Source: Gammaproteobacteria bacterium
GTDB lineage: Bacteria > Pseudomonadota > Gammaproteobacteria > Steroidobacterales > Steroidobacteraceae
Direction of reading: 5' to 3'
Length of the DNA stretch: 21,262 bases
Assembly: GCA_005877965.1 (NCBI GenBank)
Contig: VBNP01000055.1
Span: 1-21,262, forward strand
In this document: positions 1 through 7,936 of the stretch, piece after piece
Layout: the number at the start of each line of letters is the position of its first letter
Position numbering within the stretch: position 1 is the stretch's first letter
Position numbers and translations under genes: made by a program
The notes under the pieces: model-generated
What the model saw: only the letters and a program-made list of their open reading frames with translations
The model's database searches: none
What the model was told of the DNA's origin: nothing

Positions 1-12
1 CTGCGCTAGGCG

Positions 13-891
13 GTGGCCGCGCTCCTTACGCTGACCTTCGATCTCGGGTCGCTGGATCCACAAGCCGCGGAGGAGGCCTGCTGGGCCTGCGGCGCGAGTG
101 CGGTGACGTTCCTCGACGCGCGTGATGATGCGGTGCTCGAGCCGCTGCCCGGAGAGTTCCGTCTGTGGCCGCGGACCCGCGTGACGTGTCTGTTCGTGCG
201 GGCCGACGACGCGAGCGGCATCAGGCACGCGCTCGGCGCGGCCTTGGGTCTGGACCCCGCCCTCATCGAGGCGCACGAGCCGGCCGAGCGCGTCTGGGAG
301 CGCGAGTGGCTCAGAGACTTTCGCCCGCTGCGCTTCGGGCGGCGCCTGTGGGTATGCCCGCACCATGAGCGCGTCACCGAGCCCGGTGCGGTCGTGGTGG
401 CGCTCGATCCGGGGCTGGCGTTCGGAACCGGCAGTCATCCGAGCACGGCGCTGTGCCTGATGTGGCTCGACGCGCACCTCGCGCCCGGCGCACGTGTCAT
501 CGACTACGGCTGCGGCTCGGGTGTGCTGGCACTCGCCGCCGCGAAGCTCGGGGCGGCACACGTGCACTGCTTCGATATCGACCCCCAGGCGCTCACGGCG
601 GCGCGCGCCAACGCCCGGGCGAACGGCGTCGCGCAGCAGGTGCAGGTCCACGATCTCGCCGACACGCTGCCGGCCGGAGCCGATGTGCTGCTGGCGAACA
701 TTCTGTCGGGACCCTTGTGCACGCTGGCGCCACGCTTCGCATCGCTGCTGCTCGCGCGCGGGGAAGTGGTGCTCGCGGGGCTCATGCAGCACGAGGTCCC
801 CGACGTGACAGCCGCTTACGCGGCGTGCTTTGATGTCGCCCCGTTCGGCGAGCGCGACGGGTGGGTGGGCCTCGCCGGACGCCGCCATTGA
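13..891 (+). CDS. prmA: Ribosomal protein L11 methyltransferase PrmA
   Basis: Cytoplasmic SAM-dependent enzyme that methylates lysines and the N-terminus of ribosomal protein L11. The 292-residue product has the usual PrmA layout: an N-terminal L11-recognition domain (about 1-100), a linker, and a Rossmann methyltransferase domain. Seen in the sequence: LDPGLAFGTGSHPST (131-145), the SAM-binding motif VIDYGCGSG (162-170), an acidic strand-2 end CFDID (186-190), and NILSGPL (229-235), the PrmA version of the NPPY-like motif. Length matches the family (about 290). The GTG at 13 is the first possible start because an in-frame TAG lies at 7-9. That TAG may also end an upstream gene; accC often precedes prmA, but only nine bases are visible. 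A zinc-ribbon gene follows after 22 bp on the same strand. Confidence 0.95.
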   Translation: MAALLTLTFDLGSLDPQAAEEACWACGASAVTFLDARDDAVLEPLPGEFRLWPRTRVTCLFVRADDASGIRHALGAALGLDPALIEAHEPAERVWEREWLRDFRPLRFGRRLWVCPHHERVTEPGAVVVALDPGLAFGTGSHPSTALCLMWLDAHLAPGARVIDYGCGSGVLALAAAKLGAAHVHCFDIDPQALTAARANARANGVAQQVQVHDLADTLPAGADVLLANILSGPLCTLAPRFASLLLARGEVVLAGLMQHEVPDVTAAYAACFDVAPFGERDGWVGLAGRRH

Positions 892-913
892 CGCCCGGCG
901 ACGCAGCTCTGTC

Positions 914-2182
914 ATGCTCACAATCTGTCCAAAGTGTGCCCTGACCCTGGTGGTGACCGCCGAGGATCTGCGCGTCGCCCAGGGTTATGTGCGCTGCGGG
1001 CGCTGCTCGAGCGTGTTCAATGCGCTCGCGCGGCTCACGGAGGAGGAACAAGTCTCCCCGGAGAGCGTCGAGCCTGCGCCGCCCGCCCCCGCGGCCGCGC
1101 CGACCCCACCGCCTGCGTCCCCGAGCGCTGCACCGCAGAGCGTGACCGACGAGGAGGCGATCCCGGAGGATGCGCTCGAGTTCGATCCCAGCAAGACCGA
1201 CGTGTCGTCCGTGTTCGTCGAACCGCCGCCGAACCCGCTGTGGACGGCGGCGACGGGAACCTTCAAGGCCATGATCGCCGCGAATCAGGAGGCCGCGCAG
1301 GCGCCGCCGGACTCCGACTCCCAGATCGATGTGGAAATCGACCCGGAGCTGCTGGCCTCCATACTGCAGGTCGATCTCCCGGAGCCGCCGGCCCCGACGG
1401 CTGCACCGCCACCGGCAACGCCTTCGCCGAGCAGTGCGCCGCGCCGGGCGCCCCCGGCGCCGCGCGCGCCGGCTGCCGCCTCCGGAGCTGCGCCGCAGCC
1501 GGCCCCGCGGGAGGCGCCGCAGCCCGCTCCGCGGCCGGCGACTCCGCCCGCAGGCCCCGCGCCCGAAGCCCCCGTGAGAGCGCGAAGCGGCGCGAGTCAG
1601 GCACGAGCGCCGCGCAAGACACGGCTCGGTGAGCGCGCCGGCCCGAGCGCCGGGATGGCGCGCCTGCGGCCGCACCTGTGGAGCGCCGGCACCGGCCTCG
1701 CGCTGCTGCTGCTGCTCGCGCAGATTGTGAATCACTATCGGGACGAGCTCGCCGCCATGGCGCGCTTCCACCGCTCGCTTACCGCGTTGTACGCGTCCCT
1801 CGGCGTGCCGCTGGCGCCGCACTGGGATCTGCGGGCGTATGAAGTCCGCCAGCTCGGCGCCTCCGTGGAGCCGGCGAGCGCCGGCGTGATCACCGTGCGC
1901 GCCAGCGTGAAGAACGGCGCAGCACAGCCTCAGCCCCTGCCGGTGCTGCGCGTCACGCTGCAGGATCGCTTCGGCAACCGGATCGCCGCGCGCGACGTGG
2001 AGCCGCAGCTGTACCTGCCACACGCGAGGCCGGCGCCGGCTTTACTTTCCGCGGGCGAGCGCATCGACACGGAGATGGGTTTCGTGGACCCGGGCGCCAA
2101 TGCCGTGGGATTCGAGATCGACGCCTGCCTGCCAACCCGCGGCGGGGAGGTCACGTGTGCCAACGACGCCATCGCGCGCTAG
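914..2182 (+). CDS. Zinc-ribbon, single-pass membrane protein (DUF3426 family)
   Basis: Function unknown; the family regularly sits between prmA and dusB in gammaproteobacteria. The 422-residue product begins with an MJ0042-type zinc finger (CPKC at 5-8, CGRC at 28-31), and the ATG at 914 puts this finger at the extreme N-terminus as is normal. An upstream in-frame ATG at 830 would add 28 residues overlapping prmA and is less likely. A long, low-complexity Pro/Ala-rich stretch (roughly 50-240) is followed by one transmembrane segment (about 252-275, rich in Leu) and a C-terminal DUF3426 domain (about 300-422) that would lie in the periplasm. Topology therefore suggests a cytoplasmic metal-binding finger tethered to a periplasmic domain. 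The family assignment is from pattern memory; the role is not known. Confidence 0.85.
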   Translation: MLTICPKCALTLVVTAEDLRVAQGYVRCGRCSSVFNALARLTEEEQVSPESVEPAPPAPAAAPTPPPASPSAAPQSVTDEEAIPEDALEFDPSKTDVSSVFVEPPPNPLWTAATGTFKAMIAANQEAAQAPPDSDSQIDVEIDPELLASILQVDLPEPPAPTAAPPPATPSPSSAPRRAPPAPRAPAAASGAAPQPAPREAPQPAPRPATPPAGPAPEAPVRARSGASQARAPRKTRLGERAGPSAGMARLRPHLWSAGTGLALLLLLAQIVNHYRDELAAMARFHRSLTALYASLGVPLAPHWDLRAYEVRQLGASVEPASAGVITVRASVKNGAAQPQPLPVLRVTLQDRFGNRIAARDVEPQLYLPHARPAPALLSAGERIDTEMGFVDPGANAVGFEIDACLPTRGGEVTCANDAIAR

Positions 2183-2215
2183 CGCGTGGCGCCGGAGAAT
2201 GTCGCGCCAGAGAAT

Positions 2216-2228
2216 GAGGTGTCGCTTG
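2216..2228 (+). promoter_or_regulatory. Ribosome binding site that decides a TTG start for dusB
   Basis: GAGGT at 2216-2220 stands five bases before TTG at 2226-2228. Starting there gives a protein beginning MRIGPYML, which lines up with the E. coli DusB N-terminus (MRIGQYQL) and places the catalytic cysteine at residue 100 as in E. coli. In-frame ATGs at 2100, 2199 and 2214 would add residues with no counterpart in the family. Confidence 0.6.
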
Positions 2229-3212
2229 CGGATCGGACCTTACATGCTGCCCTCAACTGTCGTGCTCGCGCCCATGGCCGGGGTGACCGATCGCCCGTTC
2301 CGCGTCCTGTGCCGCCGACTCGGCGCCGGCCTGGCGGCCTCCGAGATGATCACGTCCGACACGCGGCTGTGGAATACGCCCAAATCGCGCCATCGCATGA
2401 ACCACGAGGGCGAGCCCGAGCCGCGCGTGGTGCAGCTCGCCGGCGCCGACCCGCAGGCTCTGGCAGACGCGGCGCGCGCCAACGTGGCCCTCGGCGCGCA
2501 GATCATCGATCTGAACATGGGGTGTCCGGCAAAAAAAGTGTGCGGCAGGCTATGCGGTTCGGCGCTGCTCACCGACGAGGGGCTGGTGGCGCGCATTCTG
2601 CAGGCGGTCGTGAACGCGGTCGACGTGCCCGTGACCCTCAAGATCCGTACCGGCTGGGACCGCGAGCACAGAAACGGCGCGAACATTGCATGCATCGCGC
2701 AGGAGTGCGGCATCGCCGCGCTCGCGGTGCACGGCCGCACGCGCGCGGATTTTTATGAAGGCGCGGCCGAATACGACACGATCCGCGCCATCAAATCACG
2801 CGTCCGGATCCCGGTGTTCGTGAACGGCGACATCACTACGCCGAAAAAAGCGCGCGAGGTACTTGATTTCACGGGCGCAGACGGAGTAATGATCGGGCGC
2901 GCGAGTCATGGTGCGCCCTGGATCTTCCGCGCTGTCAACGTCCACCTGGAAAACGCAATCGCGCCGCCGCCACTGCTGCGCGCCGAGCTGCGTGATATCA
3001 TTCTGGCGCATCTCGACTCCCTGTACTTTTTTTACGGCGAGGAGAGTGGAGTCCGGATCGCGCGCAAACACCTCGGCTGGTATTGCGGCCTGCTGGATGA
3101 GCCGGCGGAGATCCGCCGGGACCTCATGGGGGCTGCGAGCACGGCCGCACAGTTCGCGCACGCGCTTAAGCATTTCGAGGACTGGGTGAGCGAGGCTGCC
3201 GCGGCGGCCTGA
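2226..3212 (+). CDS. dusB: tRNA-dihydrouridine synthase B
   Basis: FMN enzyme that reduces a specific uridine in the tRNA D-loop to dihydrouridine, using NADPH. From the TTG start the product is 328 residues (E. coli 321). Seen: APMAGVTDRPFR (15-26) of the FMN barrel, SEMITSD (39-45), the catalytic motif NMGCPAKKV with Cys100, KIRTGWD, VHGRTR, FVNGDI and MIGRASHGAPW near the phosphate-binding end of the barrel, then a helical C-terminal domain. The catalytic neighbourhood carries two extra cysteines (KKVCGRLCG); this looks like ordinary variation. The gene directly precedes fis, the classic dusB-fis pair, with 33 bp between them. If an upstream ATG were used the protein would be up to 42 residues longer. 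Confidence 0.95.
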   Translation: MRIGPYMLPSTVVLAPMAGVTDRPFRVLCRRLGAGLAASEMITSDTRLWNTPKSRHRMNHEGEPEPRVVQLAGADPQALADAARANVALGAQIIDLNMGCPAKKVCGRLCGSALLTDEGLVARILQAVVNAVDVPVTLKIRTGWDREHRNGANIACIAQECGIAALAVHGRTRADFYEGAAEYDTIRAIKSRVRIPVFVNGDITTPKKAREVLDFTGADGVMIGRASHGAPWIFRAVNVHLENAIAPPPLLRAELRDIILAHLDSLYFFYGEESGVRIARKHLGWYCGLLDEPAEIRRDLMGAASTAAQFAHALKHFEDWVSEAAAAA

Positions 3213-3219
3213 CGAACGG

Positions 3220-3239
3220 TTTTTCCCTGTCGGGGGGGA
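3220..3239 (+). promoter_or_regulatory. Possible RNA hairpin covering the fis ribosome binding site
   Basis: A run TTTTTCCC (3220-3227) can pair with the purine run GGGGGGGA (3232-3239) around a four-base loop TGTC. The purine run is the only plausible Shine-Dalgarno for fis, six bases before its ATG. The stem has three G-C pairs, one A-U pair and four G-U wobbles, so it is weak; whether it forms is inference. Confidence 0.35.
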
Positions 3240-3245
3240 CTCACA

Positions 3246-3539
3246 ATGACCGCAAGAAAGAAGGCGCGGACTCGCGAAGCCATCATCGCCCGAGTCAACG
3301 GGCGGGAACTGCCCCTGCGTAATCATGCCGAGCGCGCCCTGAGCGATTACTTCACCAGCCTGAACGGTCACCGGCCCGCCCGCCTCTACGACCTGGTGCT
3401 GCGCGAGGTCGAGGAGCCGCCGTTTCGCGTCGTGCTCGATTACGCGCAAGGCAACCAGAGCCGCGCCGCAGACATTCTCGGCATCAACCGCGGCACGCTG
3501 CGCAAGAAATTGAAGCAGTTCGGGCTCGCCGGCTCCTGA
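3246..3539 (+). CDS. fis: DNA-binding protein Fis
   Basis: Nucleoid-associated homodimer that bends DNA, stimulates stable RNA promoters and assists site-specific recombination. The 97-residue product matches the family length (E. coli 98). The C-terminal helix-turn-helix is nearly canonical: GNQSRAADILGINRGTLRKK (69-88), followed by LKQFGL. The mid region (LSDYFTSLNGHRPARLYDL, 32-50) corresponds to the dimerisation helices. The ATG at 3246 follows a very G-rich ribosome binding site (3232-3239). The gene lies 33 bp after dusB and 38 bp before the chosen purH start, consistent with co-transcription with dusB. In E. coli the dusB-fis operon is strongly growth-phase controlled from the promoter ahead of dusB; nothing in this window shows that promoter directly. 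Confidence 0.97.
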   Translation: MTARKKARTREAIIARVNGRELPLRNHAERALSDYFTSLNGHRPARLYDLVLREVEEPPFRVVLDYAQGNQSRAADILGINRGTLRKKLKQFGLAGS

Positions 3540-3560
3540 GCCGCCGGCGCCGCCGGCGCC
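3540..3560 (+). repeat. GC-only repeat and hairpin between fis and purH
   Basis: Directly after the fis stop, GCCGCCGGC occurs twice in tandem and is followed by GCC. The two copies of GCCGGC (3543-3548 and 3552-3557) are self-complementary and can form a 7-bp stem with a GCC loop (3542-3558), followed by TTT and then the purH ribosome binding site. Too few T residues for a confident intrinsic terminator; it may act as a weak attenuator or mRNA processing boundary. Confidence 0.4.
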
Positions 3561-3577
3561 TTTGAGGGATGAAGCCC

Positions 3578-5143
3578 ATGCCGCCGCCGGTACGCCGCGC
3601 GCTCCTTTCGGTTTCCGACAAGACCGGCCTCCTCGAGCTGGCGCGCTCCCTCGCCGGGCGCAACATCGAGATCCTGTCCACCGGCGGCACGGCGCAGCTG
3701 CTCACGCAGCACGGCGTGCCGGTGCGCGAGGTCGCCGCCTACACCGGCTTTCCCGAGATCATGGACGGTCGGGTCAAGACCCTGCATCCGAAGATTCACG
3801 GCGGGCTCCTGGGCCGCCGCGGTGTGGACGACGCCGTCATGGCGCAGCACGCTATCGCGCCCATCGATCTGCTGGTGGTGAACCTCTACCCGTTTGCCGC
3901 CACGGTGGCCCGGCCCGGCTGCCGCTACGCCGACGCCCTGGAAAACATCGACATCGGGGGGCCGGCGATGCTGCGCGCCGCGGCGAAGAACCACGAATCG
4001 GTGCTGGTCGTGGTCGATCCGGCGGATTATCCGTTGCTGCTCGCTGAGCTCGACGCGCACCAGGGCGGCAGTGAATTGGCCACGCGCGCACGCCTCGCCG
4101 CCAAAGCCTTCTCCCATACCGCCCGCTACGACGCCGCGGTCGCCGCCTACCTGTCCGCACAGCAGGCGCCGCCGCGCCAGGCGTTCCCCGCGACCCTGTC
4201 GCTCCTGTTGGAGAAGGTGCAGGACCTGCGTTACGGGGAAAATCCTCACCAGAGCGCGGCGCTGTACCGCGACCCTGCCGGGCGCGGTGCCGGCGTCGCC
4301 GCGGCGCAGGTGCTGCAGGGCAAGGACCTTTCGTACAACAACATTGCGGACGCGGATACCGCCGTCGAGTGCGTGCGCCAGTTCGCGCAGGCCGCCTGCG
4401 TCATCGTCAAGCACGCCAACCCCTGCGGGGTCGCCGTGGCGGCCACGCCGCTGGACGCCTACGAGGGTGCCTACCGCACCGATCCGAGCTCCGCGTACGG
4501 CGGCATCATCGCCTTCAACCGCGAGCTCGACGCGGCCACCGCGACCGCGATCCTCGAGCGCCAGTTCGTCGAGGTGCTGGCGGCACCCGCCGTGCACGCC
4601 GCGGCCGCGCGGGTGCTGGCCGGCAAGCCCGACGTACGGGTGCTGGTGCTCGGGGAGCCCCCGCAGCTCGCGGGCGGCGAACTCGAGCTGCGCAGCGTCA
4701 GCGCAGGACTGCTGGCGCAGTCGCGCGATCTGGCGGGCCTGCCGGCGGGCGAGCTCGCCGTGCCCACGCGCCGCAAGCCGACGGATGCGGAGCTCGCGGA
4801 CCTGCGATTCGCTTGGGCGGTGTGCAAGTTCGTGAAATCCAACGCCATCGTGCTCGCGCACGCCGGCGCCACCCTCGGCGTGGGCGCAGGTCAGATGAGC
4901 CGCGTGTACTCCATGCGCCTCGCCGCGATGAAGGCCACCGATGAGGAGCTCACGCTGGCCGGTTCGGTCATGGCCTCGGACGCGTTCCTGCCGTTTCGCG
5001 ACAACCTCGACGTGGCCGCCGGCTACGGCATCCGCGCCGTGATCCAGCCGGGCGGCAGCAAGCGCGATGCGGAGCTCATCGCGGCCGCCGATCAACATGG
5101 TATGGCCATGGTGTTCACCGGCATGCGCCACTTCCGGCACTGA
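3578..5143 (+). CDS. purH: Bifunctional AICAR transformylase / IMP cyclohydrolase PurH
   Basis: Catalyses the last two steps of de novo purine synthesis, formylation of AICAR and closure to IMP. About 521 residues (E. coli 529). The N-terminal MGS-like IMP cyclohydrolase domain shows SVSDKTG, STGGTAQLL, FPEIMDGRVKTLHPKIHGG and GPAMLRAAAKNH. The transformylase domain shows LRYGENPHQ (about 220), SYNNIADADTA, VKHANPCG with the catalytic Lys-His (about 274), SSAYGGIIAFN, KFVKSNAIV, GAGQMSRV, and a C-terminus DNLDVAAGYGIRAVIQPGGS ending TGMRHFRH. ATG at 3578 is preferred because GAGGG (3564-3568) is nine bases upstream; an ATG at 3569 directly abuts that site. The stop overlaps the purD start by one base (TGATG), implying translational coupling. 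No PurR-type palindrome was seen upstream. Confidence 0.96.
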   Translation: MPPPVRRALLSVSDKTGLLELARSLAGRNIEILSTGGTAQLLTQHGVPVREVAAYTGFPEIMDGRVKTLHPKIHGGLLGRRGVDDAVMAQHAIAPIDLLVVNLYPFAATVARPGCRYADALENIDIGGPAMLRAAAKNHESVLVVVDPADYPLLLAELDAHQGGSELATRARLAAKAFSHTARYDAAVAAYLSAQQAPPRQAFPATLSLLLEKVQDLRYGENPHQSAALYRDPAGRGAGVAAAQVLQGKDLSYNNIADADTAVECVRQFAQAACVIVKHANPCGVAVAATPLDAYEGAYRTDPSSAYGGIIAFNRELDAATATAILERQFVEVLAAPAVHAAAARVLAGKPDVRVLVLGEPPQLAGGELELRSVSAGLLAQSRDLAGLPAGELAVPTRRKPTDAELADLRFAWAVCKFVKSNAIVLAHAGATLGVGAGQMSRVYSMRLAAMKATDEELTLAGSVMASDAFLPFRDNLDVAAGYGIRAVIQPGGSKRDAELIAAADQHGMAMVFTGMRHFRH

Positions 5144-6429
5144 TGAAAGTTCTCATCGTCGGCGGGGGTGGCCGCGAGCACGCGCTCGCCTGGAAGTGCG
5201 CCGCCTCCCCGCGCGTCGCGGCCGTGCTGGTGGCTCCCGGCAATGCGGGCACCGCGGGCGAAGCCGGGGTACGCAACGTGAACGTCGCGGCCGAGGATGT
5301 CGCCGGGCTCGTGCAGCTGGCCGCCTCCGAGCTTGTCGACCTCACCATCATCGGACCCGAGGCACCGCTGGTCGCAGGCGTCGTCGACGCCTTCGCCGCC
5401 CGGGGACTCAAGTGCTTCGGACCCAGCCGGGCCGCCGCACGGCTCGAGGGCTCCAAGGCCTTTGCCAAGGAATTTCTGCGCCGTCACCGCATTCCCACGG
5501 CGAACTCCGCGACCTTCACGCACGCCAGCTTCGATCCCGCGTGGCTGCGCAGCCAGCGCGCGCCGCTGGTGGTCAAGGCGAGCGGCCTGGCCGCCGGCAA
5601 GGGTGTGGTGATCGCCGACTCCATCGAGGAGGCGCACGCCGCGGCACAGGCGATGTTCGCCGGCCGGTTCGGTGAGGCCGGCCGCGAGGTGGTGATCGAG
5701 GAGTTCCTGCCCGGCGAGGAAGCGAGCTTCATCGTCATGGCGGATGGCACGCACAGCCTGCCGCTCGCCAGCTCCCAGGATCACAAGCGCCGCGACGACG
5801 GCGATCGCGGACCCAACACCGGCGGCATGGGCGCCTACTCGCCCGCACCGGTGGTCACCCCAAGGCTGCACACCCGCATCATGAGCGAGGTCATCGAGCC
5901 CACGATCCGCGGACTGGCCGCCGACGGCATGCCTTACACCGGATTCCTGTACGCCGGACTCATGATCGCGCCCGACGGCACACCAAAGGTTCTGGAGTTC
6001 AATTGCCGCTTCGGCGATCCGGAGGCGCAACCGATCCTGATGCGCCTGCAGTCCGATATCACACTGTTGTGCGAGGCGGCGCTGTGCGGCGCGCTTCCTT
6101 CAGTCGGCGCGCAGTGGGATCCGCGCGCGGCGCTCGGCGTAGTTCTGGCCGCGTCCGGCTACCCGGACAGGGTGCACAAGGGCGACGCCATCGAGGGTCT
6201 GGAGCGAGCCGCCCGCCTGCCGGGCAAGATCTTTCACGCCGGCACCAGGGTGGAGGCCGGCAAGGTGCTGACCAACGGCGGTCGCGTGTTGTGCGCGGTC
6301 GGGCTCGGCGCGAGCGTCTGGGAGGCGCAGCGCGCGGCCTATGCGCTCGCGGACACGGTTCGCTGGCCCGGCGTGCAGTACCGGCGCGACATCGGCTATC
6401 GCGCAGTGCAGCGCGAACCGCTCCGCTAG
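5143..6429 (+). CDS. purD: Phosphoribosylamine-glycine ligase (GAR synthetase)
   Basis: ATP-grasp enzyme that joins glycine to phosphoribosylamine, the second step of purine synthesis. The 428 residues match E. coli (429). Seen: VGGGGREHALAWK at the N-terminus, GPEAPLVAGVVDAF, CFGPSRAAARLEGSKAF, the ATP-grasp strand VVKASGLAAGKGVVIA, EEFLPGEEASF, QDHKRRDDGDRGPNTGGMGA (around 212-231), and the metal-binding LEFNCRFGDPEAQ (about 285). The ATG overlaps the purH TGA by one base and has no strong ribosome binding site of its own, so translation probably depends on purH. purH-purD pairing is common in gammaproteobacteria. A thioesterase gene follows after 10 bp. Confidence 0.97.
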   Translation: MKVLIVGGGGREHALAWKCAASPRVAAVLVAPGNAGTAGEAGVRNVNVAAEDVAGLVQLAASELVDLTIIGPEAPLVAGVVDAFAARGLKCFGPSRAAARLEGSKAFAKEFLRRHRIPTANSATFTHASFDPAWLRSQRAPLVVKASGLAAGKGVVIADSIEEAHAAAQAMFAGRFGEAGREVVIEEFLPGEEASFIVMADGTHSLPLASSQDHKRRDDGDRGPNTGGMGAYSPAPVVTPRLHTRIMSEVIEPTIRGLAADGMPYTGFLYAGLMIAPDGTPKVLEFNCRFGDPEAQPILMRLQSDITLLCEAALCGALPSVGAQWDPRAALGVVLAASGYPDRVHKGDAIEGLERAARLPGKIFHAGTRVEAGKVLTNGGRVLCAVGLGASVWEAQRAAYALADTVRWPGVQYRRDIGYRAVQREPLR

Positions 6430-6439
6430 CCGCCGCGTC

Positions 6440-6871
6440 GTGCAGTTCGATCACCCCGCCCCTCACGTCATCGAGCTCACGGTGCAGCCCGAGGACATCG
6501 ACGCCTACGAACACGTCAACAACGCCGTGTACCTCACCTGGCTCGACCGCGCCGCCTGGTCGCATTCCGCGGCGCTCGGCGTCCCGCTCGGGCGATGTGT
6601 CGCCTTGCGCCGCGGCATGGCGGCGCATCGCCTCGAGATCGAGTATCTGCGCGCGGCGGTGACGGGCGATGTGGTGCAGACCGCAACCTGGATCGTGAGC
6701 GCCGACGGGCGGCTGCGCGCGCAGCGGCGCTTCCAGGTGCGGCGCAAGGGGGATGGGCGGACGCTGGCGCGCGCGTGCATCGACTACGTGTGCATCAACC
6801 TCGATTCGGGCCGCGCGGTGCGCATGCCCGAGAGCTTCGCGCGCGCCTACGTGGTGACCCCGCTCCCGTGA
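6440..6871 (+). CDS. Hotdog-fold acyl-CoA thioesterase (4HBT / FadM-like)
   Basis: Probable cytoplasmic thioesterase hydrolysing an acyl-CoA or related thioester; the substrate cannot be told. The 143-residue length fits a single hotdog domain. The signature EDIDAYEHVNNAVYLTWLDR (18-37) resembles the active-site region of FadM/4-hydroxybenzoyl-CoA thioesterases (D-x(n)-HVNNA-x-Y). The rest gives the expected strands, including RLEIEYLRAAVTGD and TWIVSADGRL, with CIDYVCINLDSGRAVRMPE near the C-terminus. GTG at 6440 is chosen because it starts just before the family's first strand and lies 10 bp after purD; there is no clear Shine-Dalgarno. An ATG at 6341 would add 33 unrelated residues inside purD. 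Its link to the purine genes looks positional rather than metabolic. Confidence 0.85.
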   Translation: MQFDHPAPHVIELTVQPEDIDAYEHVNNAVYLTWLDRAAWSHSAALGVPLGRCVALRRGMAAHRLEIEYLRAAVTGDVVQTATWIVSADGRLRAQRRFQVRRKGDGRTLARACIDYVCINLDSGRAVRMPESFARAYVVTPLP

Positions 6872-6889
6872 AAACGCGCCGGTGCCTCC

Positions 6890-7744
6890 TCAGAAGCTGA
6901 AGCGCGCGAACGCTTCCGGTCCGCTGATGCTCATGGCGAACGCGCCCGGAAAGGTGCCGCTTCTGCGGGTGAGCGAAGTGCGGATGGACGCGTAGCCCAG
7001 GCCGATGACGAAGTTGGGATTCCAGCGGTACTGCAGGTTCTCGTCGCTGTCGGCATACCAGCCGCGAAAGCCGCTGAGCCTCGCCTTGAGGTACGCTCCC
7101 CGCACCGTCACCGCCCAGCGCCGGGAGATGCACCACGTCAGATCGAGCGGCAGGGCGGGAAACGGGGTCGCCGCCGTCACTTCCTGTCGCTGGTTCTGCG
7201 CCGGCACCTGACCGATCGCATCCACCTGCAGGAAGTAGATGCCGAGGCCCGTGCCGACCTCGAAGCGATCGTTGCGAAAGAGCGAGTAGCCGTAAGTGAT
7301 ATCGAACTGGCGCCAGTCGAGCGAGGTCTGCGTCAGCTGGCCGGCGGCGAAGGTCTGGTTGCCGAAGACGACGTCGTTGGCAAGAACCTTAGCTCCCGAG
7401 CGATCGGCTTCGAAGTAGTCGACCCGCACCTTGCTGCGCTCGCGCAGCCGGAACATGAATTCCACGCGCCCCTGGCGCAGGCGGTCGGGAAGTCCCAGTT
7501 CGTTCTCGCCGTTCACGGGCGTGCCGGTCATCCCCTGGAAGGACCGATCGACCCGGAAGTTGGTGCGCACCTGCGGGTCATAGAAAGTGCCGCGAATGTA
7601 GAAATGATCCGTGATAGGGCTCGGAGTCTCGTGCCGTTGCGGCGGCAGCGGCGCCCCGGAATTCGGATCGTGGTCGCGGTCGGCAAACGCCGGTGCGGTC
7701 GGTACGCCCAGGATCACCGCGGCGACCGCGAGCCAATTGCGCAT
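6890..7744 (-). CDS. Putative outer-membrane beta-barrel protein
   Basis: Not recognised as a named family. The ATG at 7744 is supported by a strong ribosome binding site (GGAGGAG, complement of 7755-7761, ten bases away) and gives a 284-residue precursor with a classical signal peptide: RN, hydrophobic LAVAAVILGV, cleavage likely after APAFA at residue 21. The mature protein has alternating polar/hydrophobic, aromatic-rich strands (for example FDITYGYSLFRNDRFEVGTG, VIGLGYASI) and ends in Ser-Phe, the terminal aromatic signature of BamA-assembled barrels. A weak -10-like TAAGAT (complement of 7785-7790) lies upstream. The gene faces the plus-strand thioesterase tail to tail with an 18-bp gap. 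Function unknown; porin or lipid-modifying roles are both open. Confidence 0.7.
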   Translation of the reverse strand: MRNWLAVAAVILGVPTAPAFADRDHDPNSGAPLPPQRHETPSPITDHFYIRGTFYDPQVRTNFRVDRSFQGMTGTPVNGENELGLPDRLRQGRVEFMFRLRERSKVRVDYFEADRSGAKVLANDVVFGNQTFAAGQLTQTSLDWRQFDITYGYSLFRNDRFEVGTGLGIYFLQVDAIGQVPAQNQRQEVTAATPFPALPLDLTWCISRRWAVTVRGAYLKARLSGFRGWYADSDENLQYRWNPNFVIGLGYASIRTSLTRRSGTFPGAFAMSISGPEAFARFSF

Positions 7745-7816
7745 GCGCTGTGGACTCCTCCCGCATGAGGCGCGGGTTGCGCGCATCTTACTGATTCGAG
7801 GGCGCCATGTGCCAGC

Positions 7817-7832
7817 GTCGCCCCGCGGCGAC
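7817..7832. other. Small hairpin between rho and the outer-membrane gene
   Basis: GTCGCC (7817-7822) and GGCGAC (7827-7832) form a perfect six-pair stem with a four-base loop in the 192-bp gap after rho. No T-run follows on either strand, so it is not a clear intrinsic terminator. The remainder of the gap shows only GC-rich repeats such as GCGCGC. Confidence 0.3.
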
Positions 7833-7936
7833 TGACTTGCGTGCGCGGGGCGAAATTGCCGGGCTGTTGGAACGCGATTGCGATCGCCGGGAAGGCGCGC
7901 GTTTCAGGCGCGCAGCTCAGGCGCGGTGAGCGGGCT

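Noticed and set aside
1..12. 3' end of accC upstream of prmA
   Set aside because: Only CTG CGC TAG is visible; gene order makes it plausible, but nine bases cannot support a feature.
1070..1630. Tandem repeat in the zinc-ribbon gene
   Set aside because: The Pro/Ala-rich region is compositionally simple but shows no regular repeat unit; treated as a disordered linker.
3540..3568. Intrinsic terminator between fis and purH
   Set aside because: The hairpin is followed by only three T residues and sits immediately against the purH ribosome binding site; kept only as a GC-rich hairpin.
3440..5140. 566-codon minus-strand frame opposite purH
   Set aside because: Shadow of purH, whose motifs are unmistakable on the plus strand.
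6341..6439. Longer N-terminus for the thioesterase from ATG 6341
   Set aside because: The added residues lie wholly in purD and resemble no hotdog protein; the conserved domain begins right after GTG 6440.
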